Source: Lachnospiraceae bacterium (GTDB lineage: Bacteria > Bacillota > Clostridia > Lachnospirales > Lachnospiraceae). From it: a stretch of DNA of 37,503 nt. This document shows, one piece after another, positions 1 to 6,486 of the stretch (its first letter is position 1; every line of letters starts with the position of its first letter). Under the pieces are notes generated by a model. It did no database searches. It had not been told where the DNA came from and worked only from the letters and a program-made list of their open reading frames with translations. A program made the translations under genes and the position numbers. Location of the stretch: the NCBI GenBank assembly GCA_019421365.1, contig JAHZFJ010000037.1, positions 1 through 37,503 of the forward strand, written 5' to 3'.

Positions 1-1
1 A

Positions 2-75
2 TAGCGGAGAACGGATTTGAACCGCCGACACTGCGGGTATGAACCGCATGCTCTAGCCAACTGAGCTACTCCGCC
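2..75 (-). tRNA. tRNA-Met (CAU anticodon), probably elongator
   Basis: Read on the minus strand, the segment folds as a 74-nt cloverleaf. The acceptor stem is GGCGGAG/CTCCGCT with one G-U pair. The D arm is GCTC/GAGC and the anticodon stem is TGCGG/CCGCA around loop TTCATAC (anticodon CAT). The T arm has the TTCAAAT loop. The discriminator is A, and the next base is T, so the 3' CCA is not encoded. The three consecutive G-C pairs typical of initiator tRNA next to the anticodon loop are absent, which favours elongator Met. A CAU tRNA modified to read Ile AUA is not excluded. The position after divIC matches the B. subtilis arrangement. Confidence 0.93.
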
Positions 76-90
76 GCACTGACAAGATTT

Positions 91-119
91 ATTATACTTA
101 AAGAAATAATAAATGTCAA
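91..119 (-). promoter_or_regulatory. Sigma-A promoter of tRNA-Met
   Basis: On the minus strand, TTGACA (114-119) and TATAAT (91-96) are both perfect consensus and are separated by 17 bp. The predicted start lies a few bases before the tRNA 5' end at 75. The tRNA is therefore transcribed on its own and not by readthrough from divIC. Confidence 0.88.
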
Positions 120-211
120 CTACTTTTTTGAATTTTTTTATTAATTTGTTCAATTCAGAATATTATAGTTAATATTAGTTTCTCAAATTCACAGAATTCT
201 ATTCATGTTAC

Positions 212-514
212 TTATTTCCCTGGGTCTAAAATAATCTCATTTTCATAAACAAGTCCCAGCTTTTCTCTAGCTACCTCTTCTATGTATTTCTTAGTTTGAA
301 CGTAAGCACGTCTATCCTCAATCTCTTCTGCACGTTCTGTTTCTGCATCTATCTGTTCTTGTAATACTTTGTCTCTCTCTTGATAAGCCATTCTCTTCTT
401 ATCCAGATTTTCTTTTTGATAAACGATTATGCCACAGATCATAAGGACTAAGCACATGGTCGTAAATAAACCTGTCCTTTTTTTCGTCTTTCGTCCAATA
501 ATCATACTCTTCAC
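212..514 (-). CDS. divIC: Septum formation initiator, DivIC/FtsB family
   Basis: A 100-residue bitopic protein. A basic N-terminus is followed by one membrane segment at about residues 16-33, then a charged coiled coil (about 34-70), then the family's C-terminal motif around YIEEVAREKLGLV. In the family this subunit joins FtsL and the DivIB/FtsQ protein to link the divisome to septal wall synthesis. It is the last gene of the rqcP-yabP-yabQ-divIC run, as in B. subtilis, and is followed by tRNA-Met, which has its own promoter. A GAAAGGTGAAG ribosome-binding stretch precedes the ATG. FtsB and DivIC cannot be separated by sequence alone; context favours DivIC. Confidence 0.85.
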   Translation of the reverse strand: MKSMIIGRKTKKRTGLFTTMCLVLMICGIIVYQKENLDKKRMAYQERDKVLQEQIDAETERAEEIEDRRAYVQTKKYIEEVAREKLGLVYENEIILDPGK

Positions 515-574
515 CTTTCTTTCATGACTCGCTTATTGTACTTCTCTAAGTAACTATCGAGCTGCATCCTTGTA

Positions 575-1096
575 TCATTTTTTCTTTACTGATATTTTAA
601 CTGTTTTGGCAGCATTTTTCAATTGTTTTGCAGAACTCTTTCCAATTTTTTTGAAATTACTTCCAATTTTATAATTCACCTTACTAACTTTTCTCGATGC
701 AAAACCAAAAACCTTCCCTAGTTTCTTAGCTAAGAATGCAAAAGGTTTAAACAGTATGGACAATACTTTCTTAATTACCTTAATAATTGTCTTAATGATT
801 AGAGTAATCCCCTTAACGACAAACTTACTAAGTAGCTGATTGTATATAACCATTCCTAGTAACATACCAAGTATTGCAAAGCCACGAATTGTTCCATTAT
901 TACGTTCATAAATCATAATGAATATAACAACACTCGCCGCAAGCCAAAAAATTATATCTTCAAGTGCGACAAAGAATCCTCTATGTGGGACAATTCTTCG
1001 AATGATTCGAATACAGTCATACACAACCAGTAAAAGAATTCCATACAGGATTGATGTCAAAAAGAATTGGACCTCCAAATTAATGATCTCTGTCAT
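575..1096 (-). CDS. yabQ: Spore cortex biosynthesis protein YabQ
   Basis: A 173-residue polytopic membrane protein. The N-terminal half holds about three hydrophobic segments (around residues 10-30, 45-62 and 70-90), with the YabQ-like stretch YDCIRIIRRIVPH between them. The C-terminal half is very Lys-rich and probably cytoplasmic. In B. subtilis, YabQ sits in the mother-cell membrane around the forespore and is needed for cortex formation. It lies 14 bp after yabP, so the two are co-transcribed. The basic tail is longer than in the short Bacillus homologue. Assignment rests on the membrane pattern, the first-loop motif and conserved position between yabP and divIC. Confidence 0.85.
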   Translation of the reverse strand: MTEIINLEVQFFLTSILYGILLLVVYDCIRIIRRIVPHRGFFVALEDIIFWLAASVVIFIMIYERNNGTIRGFAILGMLLGMVIYNQLLSKFVVKGITLIIKTIIKVIKKVLSILFKPFAFLAKKLGKVFGFASRKVSKVNYKIGSNFKKIGKSSAKQLKNAAKTVKISVKKK

Positions 1097-1110
1097 ATCG
1101 CCCTACCCTC

Positions 1111-1395
1111 CTACTTGAATAGTCTTCCAAAGAATGATTCTCCACCTTTAGAATATCCTCCATCGGAGTAGGTTAAGCTGTCAACTCTTCCATCGATATC
1201 CACTTCTCCTTTTTCTAACGTAAGCCTATTAACATGTAATTCGTCACCGCGAATCATTAAAATCCCTTGTTCCGTCTCTAACAACACTTCATTCGCATCA
1301 AAAGATAAAACATCATTCACGCCAGTAATTATAGCACTCTTACGACTTGTTAATGTTATCTTATGATTAGCCTTTGGTAATTGCTTCTCTTCCAT
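1111..1395 (-). CDS. yabP: Sporulation protein YabP
   Basis: A 94-residue beta-rich protein of the YabP/YqfC family. It carries the family features HKITLTSRKSAIITGVNDVLSFD and ends in GESFFGRLFK. YabP is a sigma-E-dependent sporulation protein acting in the mother cell during spore coat/cortex assembly. The open frame extends upstream to an ATG at 1425, but AGGAGG (1403-1408) sits 7 nt before the ATG at 1395, so 1395 is taken as the start. That Shine-Dalgarno sequence lies in the 3' arm of an inverted repeat (see the feature at 1402-1441). Upstream neighbour is rqcP, downstream is yabQ. Confidence 0.88.
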   Translation of the reverse strand: MEEKQLPKANHKITLTSRKSAIITGVNDVLSFDANEVLLETEQGILMIRGDELHVNRLTLEKGEVDIDGRVDSLTYSDGGYSKGGESFFGRLFK

Positions 1396-1401
1396 AAAAC
1401 A

Positions 1402-1441
1402 ACCTCCTAAATATACATCTATCATAAGTATATTAGGAGGT
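1402..1441 (-). promoter_or_regulatory. Inverted repeat that masks the yabP ribosome-binding site
   Basis: Between the rqcP stop and the yabP start, 1402-1416 and 1428-1441 are inverted copies: CCTCCTA...ATATAC against GTATAT...TAGGAGG, about 14 bp with one bulged base and an 11-nt interval. In the minus-strand mRNA the 3' arm contains the AGGAGG used by yabP, and the 5' arm is a perfect anti-Shine-Dalgarno partner. A polycistronic mRNA from rqcP would therefore hide the yabP RBS, while a transcript starting inside the repeat would not. The pairing is seen directly; the regulatory role is inferred. Confidence 0.6.
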
Positions 1442-1464
1442 CCTTAAAATCATGCACATAGCTT

Positions 1465-1710
1465 CTATAGATATCGAAACAATTCTTTTGCGTCATCTTT
1501 ACGCACAGTTTCTTGTACATCAAGTATCTCTACTTTTACTTCTTTGTTACCAAATGCGATTTCTAATATATCGCCTTCTTTAACATTAGCAGATGCCTTC
1601 GCAGTCTTGCCATTAATCATTACTCTTCCTGCATCACATGCTTCATTGGCTACCGTTCTTCTCTTAATGATACGTGATACTTTAAGAAATTTATCTAATC
1701 TCATATTCAC
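1465..1710 (-). CDS. rqcP: S4-domain RNA-binding protein RqcP (YabO/Hsp15 family)
   Basis: An 81-residue protein made almost entirely of an S4 domain: MRLDKFLKVSRIIKRRTVA, then the VMINGKTAKASANVKEGD loop. In Firmicutes RqcP works with RqcH on 60S-like stalled large subunits to add Ala tails to stalled nascent chains. The longest frame starts with GTG at 1710, 5 nt after AGGAAGG; an in-frame ATG at 1704 has 11 nt spacing. Either is possible and the difference is two residues. The gene starts only about 24 bp after the hup terminator, leaving little room for its own promoter, so expression may depend on readthrough. It heads rqcP-yabP-yabQ-divIC. Confidence 0.88.
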   Translation of the reverse strand: MNMRLDKFLKVSRIIKRRTVANEACDAGRVMINGKTAKASANVKEGDILEIAFGNKEVKVEILDVQETVRKDDAKELFRYL

Positions 1711-1733
1711 AACAACCTTCCTAAAATGGGTTT

Positions 1734-1760
1734 AAAAAAAGTTGCTCCGCATGGAGCAAC
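1734..1760 (-). terminator. Intrinsic terminator after hup
   Basis: On the minus strand, GTTGCTCC-ATGC-GGAGCAAC is followed directly by seven T (1734-1740). The 8-bp stem with a tetraloop is a textbook rho-independent terminator. It separates hup from rqcP, whose start lies about 24 bp further on. Confidence 0.9.
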
Positions 1761-1785
1761 CTAACTATTAATTATTTACACTCAA

Positions 1786-2061
1786 TTAAGCGTTGATAAC
1801 ATCTTTTAATGCTTTACCAGCTTTGAATTTAGGAGATTTAGATGCTTCGATCTTCATAGTTTCTCCAGTTTGTGGATTTCTTCCTTCTCTAGCTGCTCTT
1901 TCAGAAACTTCGAAAGTTCCAAATCCAACTAATTGAATTTTTTCACCTTTTGCTAATTCTTCTGTTACTACATCGATAAATGCTTTTAATGCTTTTTCGG
2001 AATCTTTCTTTGATAATTCTGTTTTTTCTGCAATTGCTGCAACTAATTCTGTTTTGTTCAT
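1786..2061 (-). CDS. hup: HU-family DNA-binding protein
   Basis: A 91-residue histone-like protein. It begins MNKTELVAAIAEKTELSKKD and contains the HU signature GFGTFEVSERAAREGRNPQTGE, including the conserved DNA-contacting beta-arm, and ends in the KFKAGKALKDVIN helix. HU bends and packages DNA as a dimer and helps replication and recombination. The start is the ATG at 2061, with AGGAGGAG about 8 nt upstream; the frame extends further upstream without a better site. It follows mazG by 33 bp and is probably co-transcribed with it, ending at the strong terminator at 1734-1760. Confidence 0.96.
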   Translation of the reverse strand: MNKTELVAAIAEKTELSKKDSEKALKAFIDVVTEELAKGEKIQLVGFGTFEVSERAAREGRNPQTGETMKIEASKSPKFKAGKALKDVINA

Positions 2062-2094
2062 GGATAAACTCCTCCTCTGAATAATTAAAATCAC

Positions 2095-2940
2095 TTAAAT
2101 AATATTTTTTATAACTCGTCCCCATAGAGCAGTCTGCTCATCTATGGACATGTCCTTAAGATGCTTGCCTTCTCCTTCAGCGAGCCGTTCAACACCTATA
2201 AATCTATTTATAAACTTATCTGTGGCATTTGTCAAGGAATTTTCAGCATTTACCCCTAATTTTCTCGATAAATCCGTTATCAAAAAGAGCATCTTCCCAA
2301 TTTCGTCTTCAATATGAGAACTATTACCTATTGCACTTCTCTTTTCTATATCGTTTATTGACGTTTTTAGTAAATTTATAACGGTCCTTGTATCCTCTCC
2401 TTCAACTCCAACCTTAGCAGCTTTTTTCTGAATTTTAGTTGCTCTTACTAAAGCAGGTAATGCCTCTGCAACTCGTAACATACCGTCAGAAACCGTCTCT
2501 TCTTTCTTTTCTTTTTCTTTAATGGCTTCCCAATTTCTAAGTACTTCACTAGAACTCTCTGCGTTAACATCAGAAAAGACATGAGGATGTCGATGGATCA
2601 TCTTCTTACTTATATCCGTTGTCACTTGATCTATGGTAAACTCACCCGTTTCCTCTGCTATGACAGTATGTAACGCTACTTGTAATAACACATCTCCAAG
2701 TTCTTCTTTTAAGTTTTCTATATCATTCTTATTAATAGCATCAACTGCCTCATAAGCTTCTTCTAACATACACTCTCTAAGACTTTCATGGGTTTGTTCT
2801 CTATCCCAAGGGCACCCATGTTCGCTACGTAATTCACGGATTATATCGACAAACTCATCAAAGCTATATATATCCTTATTGCAATCGATTTTAACCCCAT
2901 TAGAAGGCTTTTCATACATATCTTGCTCTATATTCTTCAT
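2095..2940 (-). CDS. mazG: Nucleoside triphosphate pyrophosphohydrolase MazG
   Basis: A 281-residue protein of the MazG family, which hydrolyses (d)NTPs to monophosphate and pyrophosphate for house-cleaning and ppGpp balance. The first domain (about residues 25-125) has LRSEHGCPWDREQTHESL, the metal-binding LEEAYEAVDAI and LKEELGDVLLQV. The C-terminal domain is a weaker second copy: at EDEIGKMLFLITDL the usual Asp after Gly is Lys, so it may be structural only. The SAM-methylase domain fused to MazG in B. subtilis YabN is absent. GAGGAGGAG lies 6 nt before the ATG. A large palindrome (3011-3322) lies upstream. Confidence 0.94.
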   Translation of the reverse strand: MKNIEQDMYEKPSNGVKIDCNKDIYSFDEFVDIIRELRSEHGCPWDREQTHESLRECMLEEAYEAVDAINKNDIENLKEELGDVLLQVALHTVIAEETGEFTIDQVTTDISKKMIHRHPHVFSDVNAESSSEVLRNWEAIKEKEKKEETVSDGMLRVAEALPALVRATKIQKKAAKVGVEGEDTRTVINLLKTSINDIEKRSAIGNSSHIEDEIGKMLFLITDLSRKLGVNAENSLTNATDKFINRFIGVERLAEGEGKHLKDMSIDEQTALWGRVIKNII

Positions 2941-3010
2941 CTTGTACTCCTCCTCATTTTATCCTCTACAAATTAATACATATTGATTTATAATGTTATA
3001 CTAATTCCCA

Positions 3011-3322
3011 AGTTTTTTGGAATTACAACTGCACGCCATTGCTAATAAACAGCTTTTTAGTTTGTTTGCAAAGTAAGCTCTAGAAGTCTAACGTATGTTA
3101 TTGAAATCAAATGAAATGCAACATCAAAAAAACAAGTTACTTGCGCTGTGTGACATATGCGAACATTCCATGTTCGCTAAATGTCATACTGCATAAGGAA
3201 GTTGTTCTTTTTGCTGGTGTGTGAATGCATTTGCTTTCAATAACATACATAAACAACACAATTTTGCAAACGCACTAAAAAGCGTCCACTATAAATACGT
3301 GCAGCGTCCCATCCCAAAAACT
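3011..3322. repeat. Approximately 312-bp imperfect palindrome between spoVT and mazG
   Basis: The two halves of this segment are inverted copies around a centre near 3168 (GCGAACA-TTCCA-TGTTCGC, 3159-3177). Matching blocks run outward: TGACAT; GTATGTTATTGAAA.CAAATG; GTTTGCAAA; GCTTTTTAGT; CTGCACG; and AGTTTTTGG at both ends. Overall similarity is roughly two thirds with small gaps. No open frame of note lies inside. It fills the spoVT-mazG gap and stops exactly before the spoVT stop codon. It could be a decayed MITE-like element or a very long hairpin RNA that ends spoVT transcription. No target-site duplication could be seen. Confidence 0.65.
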
Positions 3323-3871
3323 TTACTGCTCCATCTGTCTTCCTAGGAAATTAGAAGCTGTGGCTGCAAGTTTAATCTCTACTTCACCTAATTTAGTCTT
3401 TGGTTCTTTTGTAAGTATAATAACAGCTCCTATTGCGTCACCCTCACAGATGATAGGGCTAATAACTTCTGATGTATATTCACTATCTTCATCAGTTCCA
3501 ACCTTAATGAAGGACTTATCAGTGGAGACAGCTGATATACTCTCTCTTTCATTAACTGCATCCTCAAGCTCTTTACTAATTTGCTTTCCGACCAAATCTT
3601 TCTTGGTTGTTCCGGATACAGATACGAATTGATCACGATCTGTTATAAATACAACATGGCCTGTTGTTTGTGATAATGCATCGCCGTATTGCTTTGCGAA
3701 TTGACTAAGTTCTCCAATTGGAGAATACTTTTTAAGTATAATCTCTCCTTCACGATCTGTAAATATCTCAAGTGGATCTCCTTCACGAATTCTAAGTGTA
3801 CGTCTTATTTCTTTTGGTACTACAACTCTTCCCAAATCATCTATTCTTCTTACAATACCAGTTGCCTTCAT
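3323..3871 (-). CDS. spoVT: Stage V sporulation transcription factor SpoVT
   Basis: A 182-residue two-domain regulator. Residues 1-50 form an AbrB-type swapped-hairpin DNA-binding domain (MKATGIVRRIDDLGRVVVPKE). About 55-180 is a GAF-like sensor domain, giving a tetramer in B. subtilis. SpoVT tunes forespore (sigma-G) genes. The start at 3871 is set by GGAGG 8 nt upstream and by alignment to the AbrB domain; the frame runs five codons further upstream. The RBS falls inside a perfect 17-bp inverted repeat (3875-3950). Upstream is tdk; downstream is the 312-bp palindrome. Confidence 0.95.
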   Translation of the reverse strand: MKATGIVRRIDDLGRVVVPKEIRRTLRIREGDPLEIFTDREGEIILKKYSPIGELSQFAKQYGDALSQTTGHVVFITDRDQFVSVSGTTKKDLVGKQISKELEDAVNERESISAVSTDKSFIKVGTDEDSEYTSEVISPIICEGDAIGAVIILTKEPKTKLGEVEIKLAATASNFLGRQMEQ

Positions 3872-3874
3872 AAA

Positions 3875-3950
3875 AATTTCCTCCATTTAACGTAATATCA
3901 TTATCAATTAATCTAGTGATATTGATATTATTTGTTAAATGGAGGAAATT
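3875..3950 (-). promoter_or_regulatory. Perfect 17-bp inverted repeat covering the spoVT ribosome-binding site
   Basis: 3875-3891 and 3934-3950 are exact inverted copies of AATTTCCTCCATTTAAC. Pairing continues inside (TAATATCA 3893-3900 with TGATATTA 3923-3930). In the minus-strand RNA, the 3' arm carries the GGAGG of spoVT, and the 5' arm can base-pair with all of it. A TATAAT-like -10 (3948-3953, minus strand) overlaps the outer edge of the distal arm, so the start site decides whether the full hairpin forms. It could equally be a DNA operator. The repeat is certain; its role is not. Confidence 0.6.
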
Positions 3951-3996
3951 ATACACTTTATTAAATATTTTCCTAAATTAATTACGAATGCCTCAA

Positions 3997-4575
3997 CTAA
4001 TTTTGCTCACCGTGACCTAGGTTGCCTTCGTGGTAATGCTTACGACATAATGCGATATATTTGTCATTCCCACCAAGTACTACTTGATCGCCAGAACGAA
4101 CAATCTTTCCATCTTCACCGATTCTCGCATTGCATGTTGCTCCTTTACCGCACCAACAAACCGTCTTAATCTCTTCAATACGGTCTGCCCAAGCCATTAA
4201 CCAAAGGCTTCCTTCAAATGGTTCATTACGAAAATCTGCACGTAATCCATAGCAGATTACTGGAATCTCAAGATCATCTACAATGTGAACAAGGAATTCC
4301 ACTTGCTCTTTTGTTGCAAATTGCGCTTCATCTACGATGATACAATCGTATTCTTTAATTTCCTCATCGCTCATCCTTACTAGATGCTCTAAGAAGTCAC
4401 ATTTACTCTCCAACCCCATACGTGAACGTATAACCAGTTCGCCATCACGATTATCAATTCTAGGCTTCACAAGATAGGCTTTTTTACCTCTTTCATAATA
4501 ATTATAATCAACCATCAAGGCATTGGCAGTCTTCGAACTTCCCATTGCTCCATAACGATAGTATAACTTTGCCAT
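3997..4575 (-). CDS. tdk: Thymidine kinase (type II)
   Basis: A 192-residue salvage enzyme that phosphorylates thymidine with ATP. The P-loop is YGAMGSSKT near residues 7-15 (a variant of GPMFSGKS). The Walker B/DEAQF motif is DCIIVDEAQF, and a structural zinc site is made by CWCGKGATCNAR and a later Cys/His (ALCRKHY). The start at 4575 is supported by GGAGG 5 nt upstream and by the family N-terminus; the frame extends 15 more codons upstream with no RBS. spoVT follows 125 bp downstream. Confidence 0.95.
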   Translation of the reverse strand: MAKLYYRYGAMGSSKTANALMVDYNYYERGKKAYLVKPRIDNRDGELVIRSRMGLESKCDFLEHLVRMSDEEIKEYDCIIVDEAQFATKEQVEFLVHIVDDLEIPVICYGLRADFRNEPFEGSLWLMAWADRIEEIKTVCWCGKGATCNARIGEDGKIVRSGDQVVLGGNDKYIALCRKHYHEGNLGHGEQN

Positions 4576-4653
4576 TGTAACCTCCAAATTTTCGTCTTCT
4601 GTGGTAAGACTTTCTTTCATTGCCGATTTTATCGACTATCTAATACGAATTCC

Positions 4654-5577
4654 TCAAGGCACTGTATTCATAATATTCAGTACTATATCTGTGTCTACAC
4701 CTGCTATACGATGCGTTATAATTTCTCCATCTGATGCTATCAGTTGTCTCGTTACTATAGATGTTTCTTCATCAACACTCGATATCCAAACATGAATCTC
4801 AGACCATTCGGAACCTTCCTGTGCTATTATATCATATTGCCTTACAAATTGTCCCTCTTGTTTTTCATTTTGAACTTCTTCAATTTGATCCTTGCTGTCA
4901 ACTTTTGCAAATGTATTATAAACGTTCTCAATATCTGATGCATCCGTCACATTATACATAACTAATCCATTCTCATCATAAACAATAATTTTCTCAATCC
5001 CAGCAACTTCAACTGAATACAGATTCCCCTCTTCATCTGCAATATCAAAGAACAAAGGTACTGCTTTGCTTTCTTCGGTATTCACTGTCGAATCAGAACC
5101 ATTGTATCCTGTGTCTTGTGATGTACTTTCCTCACCGGCTTCTCCTTCGCTAGTATCTGTGGTTCCAGTAGATTCCATATCATCCATGGCTGTTGAAGAA
5201 TCTGTAGTGGTTTCCTCCTGTGCTGCCATATCACTTTTGGAATCCTTCATACCCATAGGTGGATTAGCTATTAAACTAATACCTGCCACAAGTAAAATAC
5301 AAGCACATGCCGCAACCATTCCATAGCGGAAAGGAATTCCTTTCTTACTTCGTGTAGGTTGTTTGTTTTGTATTGGTTCTATATTTTGTATTGGTTGCTT
5401 ACTTTGTTCTGCTTCTTCATTTGCTCTTTTTAAGGTTGCCTGAATTAAAGATTCTGATACAGTGATATCCTCTATGTTAAGTATTTCATCTAAATCATGC
5501 TTTAGATTGTCGATGTCATATAATCCATTTAATAAAACCTTGTTAATTTCTTTATTGTTCTCTTCTAACTTCTTCAT
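4654..5577 (-). CDS. Membrane-anchored anti-sigma-factor-like protein
   Basis: A 307-residue single-pass membrane protein. A cytoplasmic domain of about 85 residues is followed by one membrane segment (about 86-104), a Ser/Thr/Glu/Asp-rich linker (about 110-170) and an extracytoplasmic domain with a beta-rich look. Position right after an ECF sigma gene, with a 26-nt overlap (5552-5577), is the classic layout for an anti-sigma factor. The His-x3-Cys-x2-Cys zinc motif of ZAS anti-sigma factors is absent, so it belongs to another class. GGAAGG precedes the ATG by 6 nt. The C-terminal domain could sense an envelope signal; the ligand is unknown. Confidence 0.65.
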   Translation of the reverse strand: MKKLEENNKEINKVLLNGLYDIDNLKHDLDEILNIEDITVSESLIQATLKRANEEAEQSKQPIQNIEPIQNKQPTRSKKGIPFRYGMVAACACILLVAGISLIANPPMGMKDSKSDMAAQEETTTDSSTAMDDMESTGTTDTSEGEAGEESTSQDTGYNGSDSTVNTEESKAVPLFFDIADEEGNLYSVEVAGIEKIIVYDENGLVMYNVTDASDIENVYNTFAKVDSKDQIEEVQNEKQEGQFVRQYDIIAQEGSEWSEIHVWISSVDEETSIVTRQLIASDGEIITHRIAGVDTDIVLNIMNTVP

Positions 5578-6091
5578 ATGACACCTTCCTTTCTAATGAA
5601 TTCTTTATCTTCTGTCTAGCCCGGTTCAGCCTACTCTTAACAGTACCTGATGCAATGTGCAACACATCTGCTGCCTCTTCAATACTCATTTCCTGATAAT
5701 ATACACATAGAACAACCTCTTTGTACTTGTCTGGCAGTTCCATTACTGCATTCTTTACGACCAGATTATCTTCCTCTTTTTCAATTTTCTCATAACCTTC
5801 TTCTACTACTTGCTGTGTCTTAAATTCATCTGTGGTTTCTACCTTTTGATTCCAAGCACTCTTTAAATAATCTTTACAAGTATTAATTGTTATCTGTATA
5901 AGCCATGTTTTAAGTGAGCATTCCCCTCGGAAACTATCATACCGACTGTTTACCTTTAGAAAAACCTCTTGAAAGATATCCTCTGCTAAGTGTATATCTT
6001 TCACATATAGATATGCGGTTCTCAAAACATCATTTCCATATGTACGCATGAGGCTCTCTAAATCGAGAGTCTCCATACTTCTAGCAACCAT
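5552..6091 (-). CDS. ECF-type (sigma-70 family) RNA polymerase sigma factor
   Basis: A 179-residue group IV sigma factor. Region 2 is at about residues 15-80 (LRTAYLYVKDIHLAEDIFQEVFLKV, then the -10-melting part around FRGECSLKTWLIQI). Region 4 is at about 115-170 with the helix-turn-helix SIEEAADVLHIASGTVKSRLNRAR. It directs polymerase to a small regulon, probably under the overlapping downstream membrane protein. GGGGAG lies 5 nt before the ATG at 6091; an in-frame ATG at 6076 is possible. Its upstream region is filled by the palindrome at 6121-6412. No clear ECF self-promoter was recognised. Confidence 0.93.
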   Translation of the reverse strand: MVARSMETLDLESLMRTYGNDVLRTAYLYVKDIHLAEDIFQEVFLKVNSRYDSFRGECSLKTWLIQITINTCKDYLKSAWNQKVETTDEFKTQQVVEEGYEKIEKEEDNLVVKNAVMELPDKYKEVVLCVYYQEMSIEEAADVLHIASGTVKSRLNRARQKIKNSLERKVSYEEVRREQ

Positions 6092-6105
6092 ACCCTCTCC
6101 CCTTT

Positions 6106-6127
6106 CGTTGACTAATAACTCCTTCGG
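6106..6127 (+). repeat. Direct repeat copy 1 flanking the large palindrome
   Basis: CGTTGACTAATAACTCC followed by TTCGG. The second copy is at 6436-6457 and differs at one of 22 positions (TCCGG). The pair brackets the palindrome at 6121-6412, overlapping its left edge. Confidence 0.7.
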
Positions 6128-6412
6128 TTAGAGTATCAAAAACCAATTTTTAATTTTGATTTCGTCAATTTGCAAAAATTTATGTGTGACTATGTTATAC
6201 CAAACGTAATTCACTCGCAACACGCTCTCGCTTGGATGAAGTTCGTAGTGGTACATAAGCCTCTAAAATACAGAGCCTAAGTACCAACGACTTCATACAG
6301 TTGCTCATCAAACTACGTTCGGCATAACATTAGTCAAGTTTTATATGTGCAAATTGACGAAGGCAAGTTTTTCCGAATGGGTTTTGACATGCTAACTCTC
6401 CTAAGGTTATCG
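6121..6412. repeat. Approximately 290-bp imperfect palindrome between the ABC exporter and the sigma gene
   Basis: The two halves are inverted copies about a centre near 6267 (AAGCCTCT.../...AGAGCCTAA). Matching blocks include ATGAAGT.CGT, AACGTA, GACTA.TGTTAT.CC, CGTCAATTTGCA and a TCAAAA.CC/GG.TTTTGA edge block. No open frame of note lies within. It is flanked by near-identical 22-bp direct repeats (6106-6127 and 6436-6457). Together with 6458-6530 this accounts for the 439-bp gap. Its sequence is not recognisably the same as that of the palindrome at 3011-3322. It may be a decayed mobile element. Confidence 0.6.
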
Positions 6413-6435
6413 AGAAATCACTCCGTAATTTCCCT

Positions 6436-6457
6436 CGTTGACTAATAACTCCTCCGG
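6436..6457 (+). repeat. Direct repeat copy 2 flanking the large palindrome
   Basis: CGTTGACTAATAACTCC followed by TCCGG, matching 6106-6127 at 21 of 22 positions. At 22 bp it is longer than an ordinary transposon target duplication. Confidence 0.7.
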
Positions 6458-6486
6458 AGCAAGCTCTAGAACTCTGTTCTATCGCT

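Noticed and set aside
3939..4169. Plus-strand frame starting MEEII with a GGAGG-like sequence at its beginning
   Set aside because: It lies antisense to tdk, and its N-terminus resembles SpoVT's upstream residues only because of the 17-bp inverted repeat. No homology is apparent.
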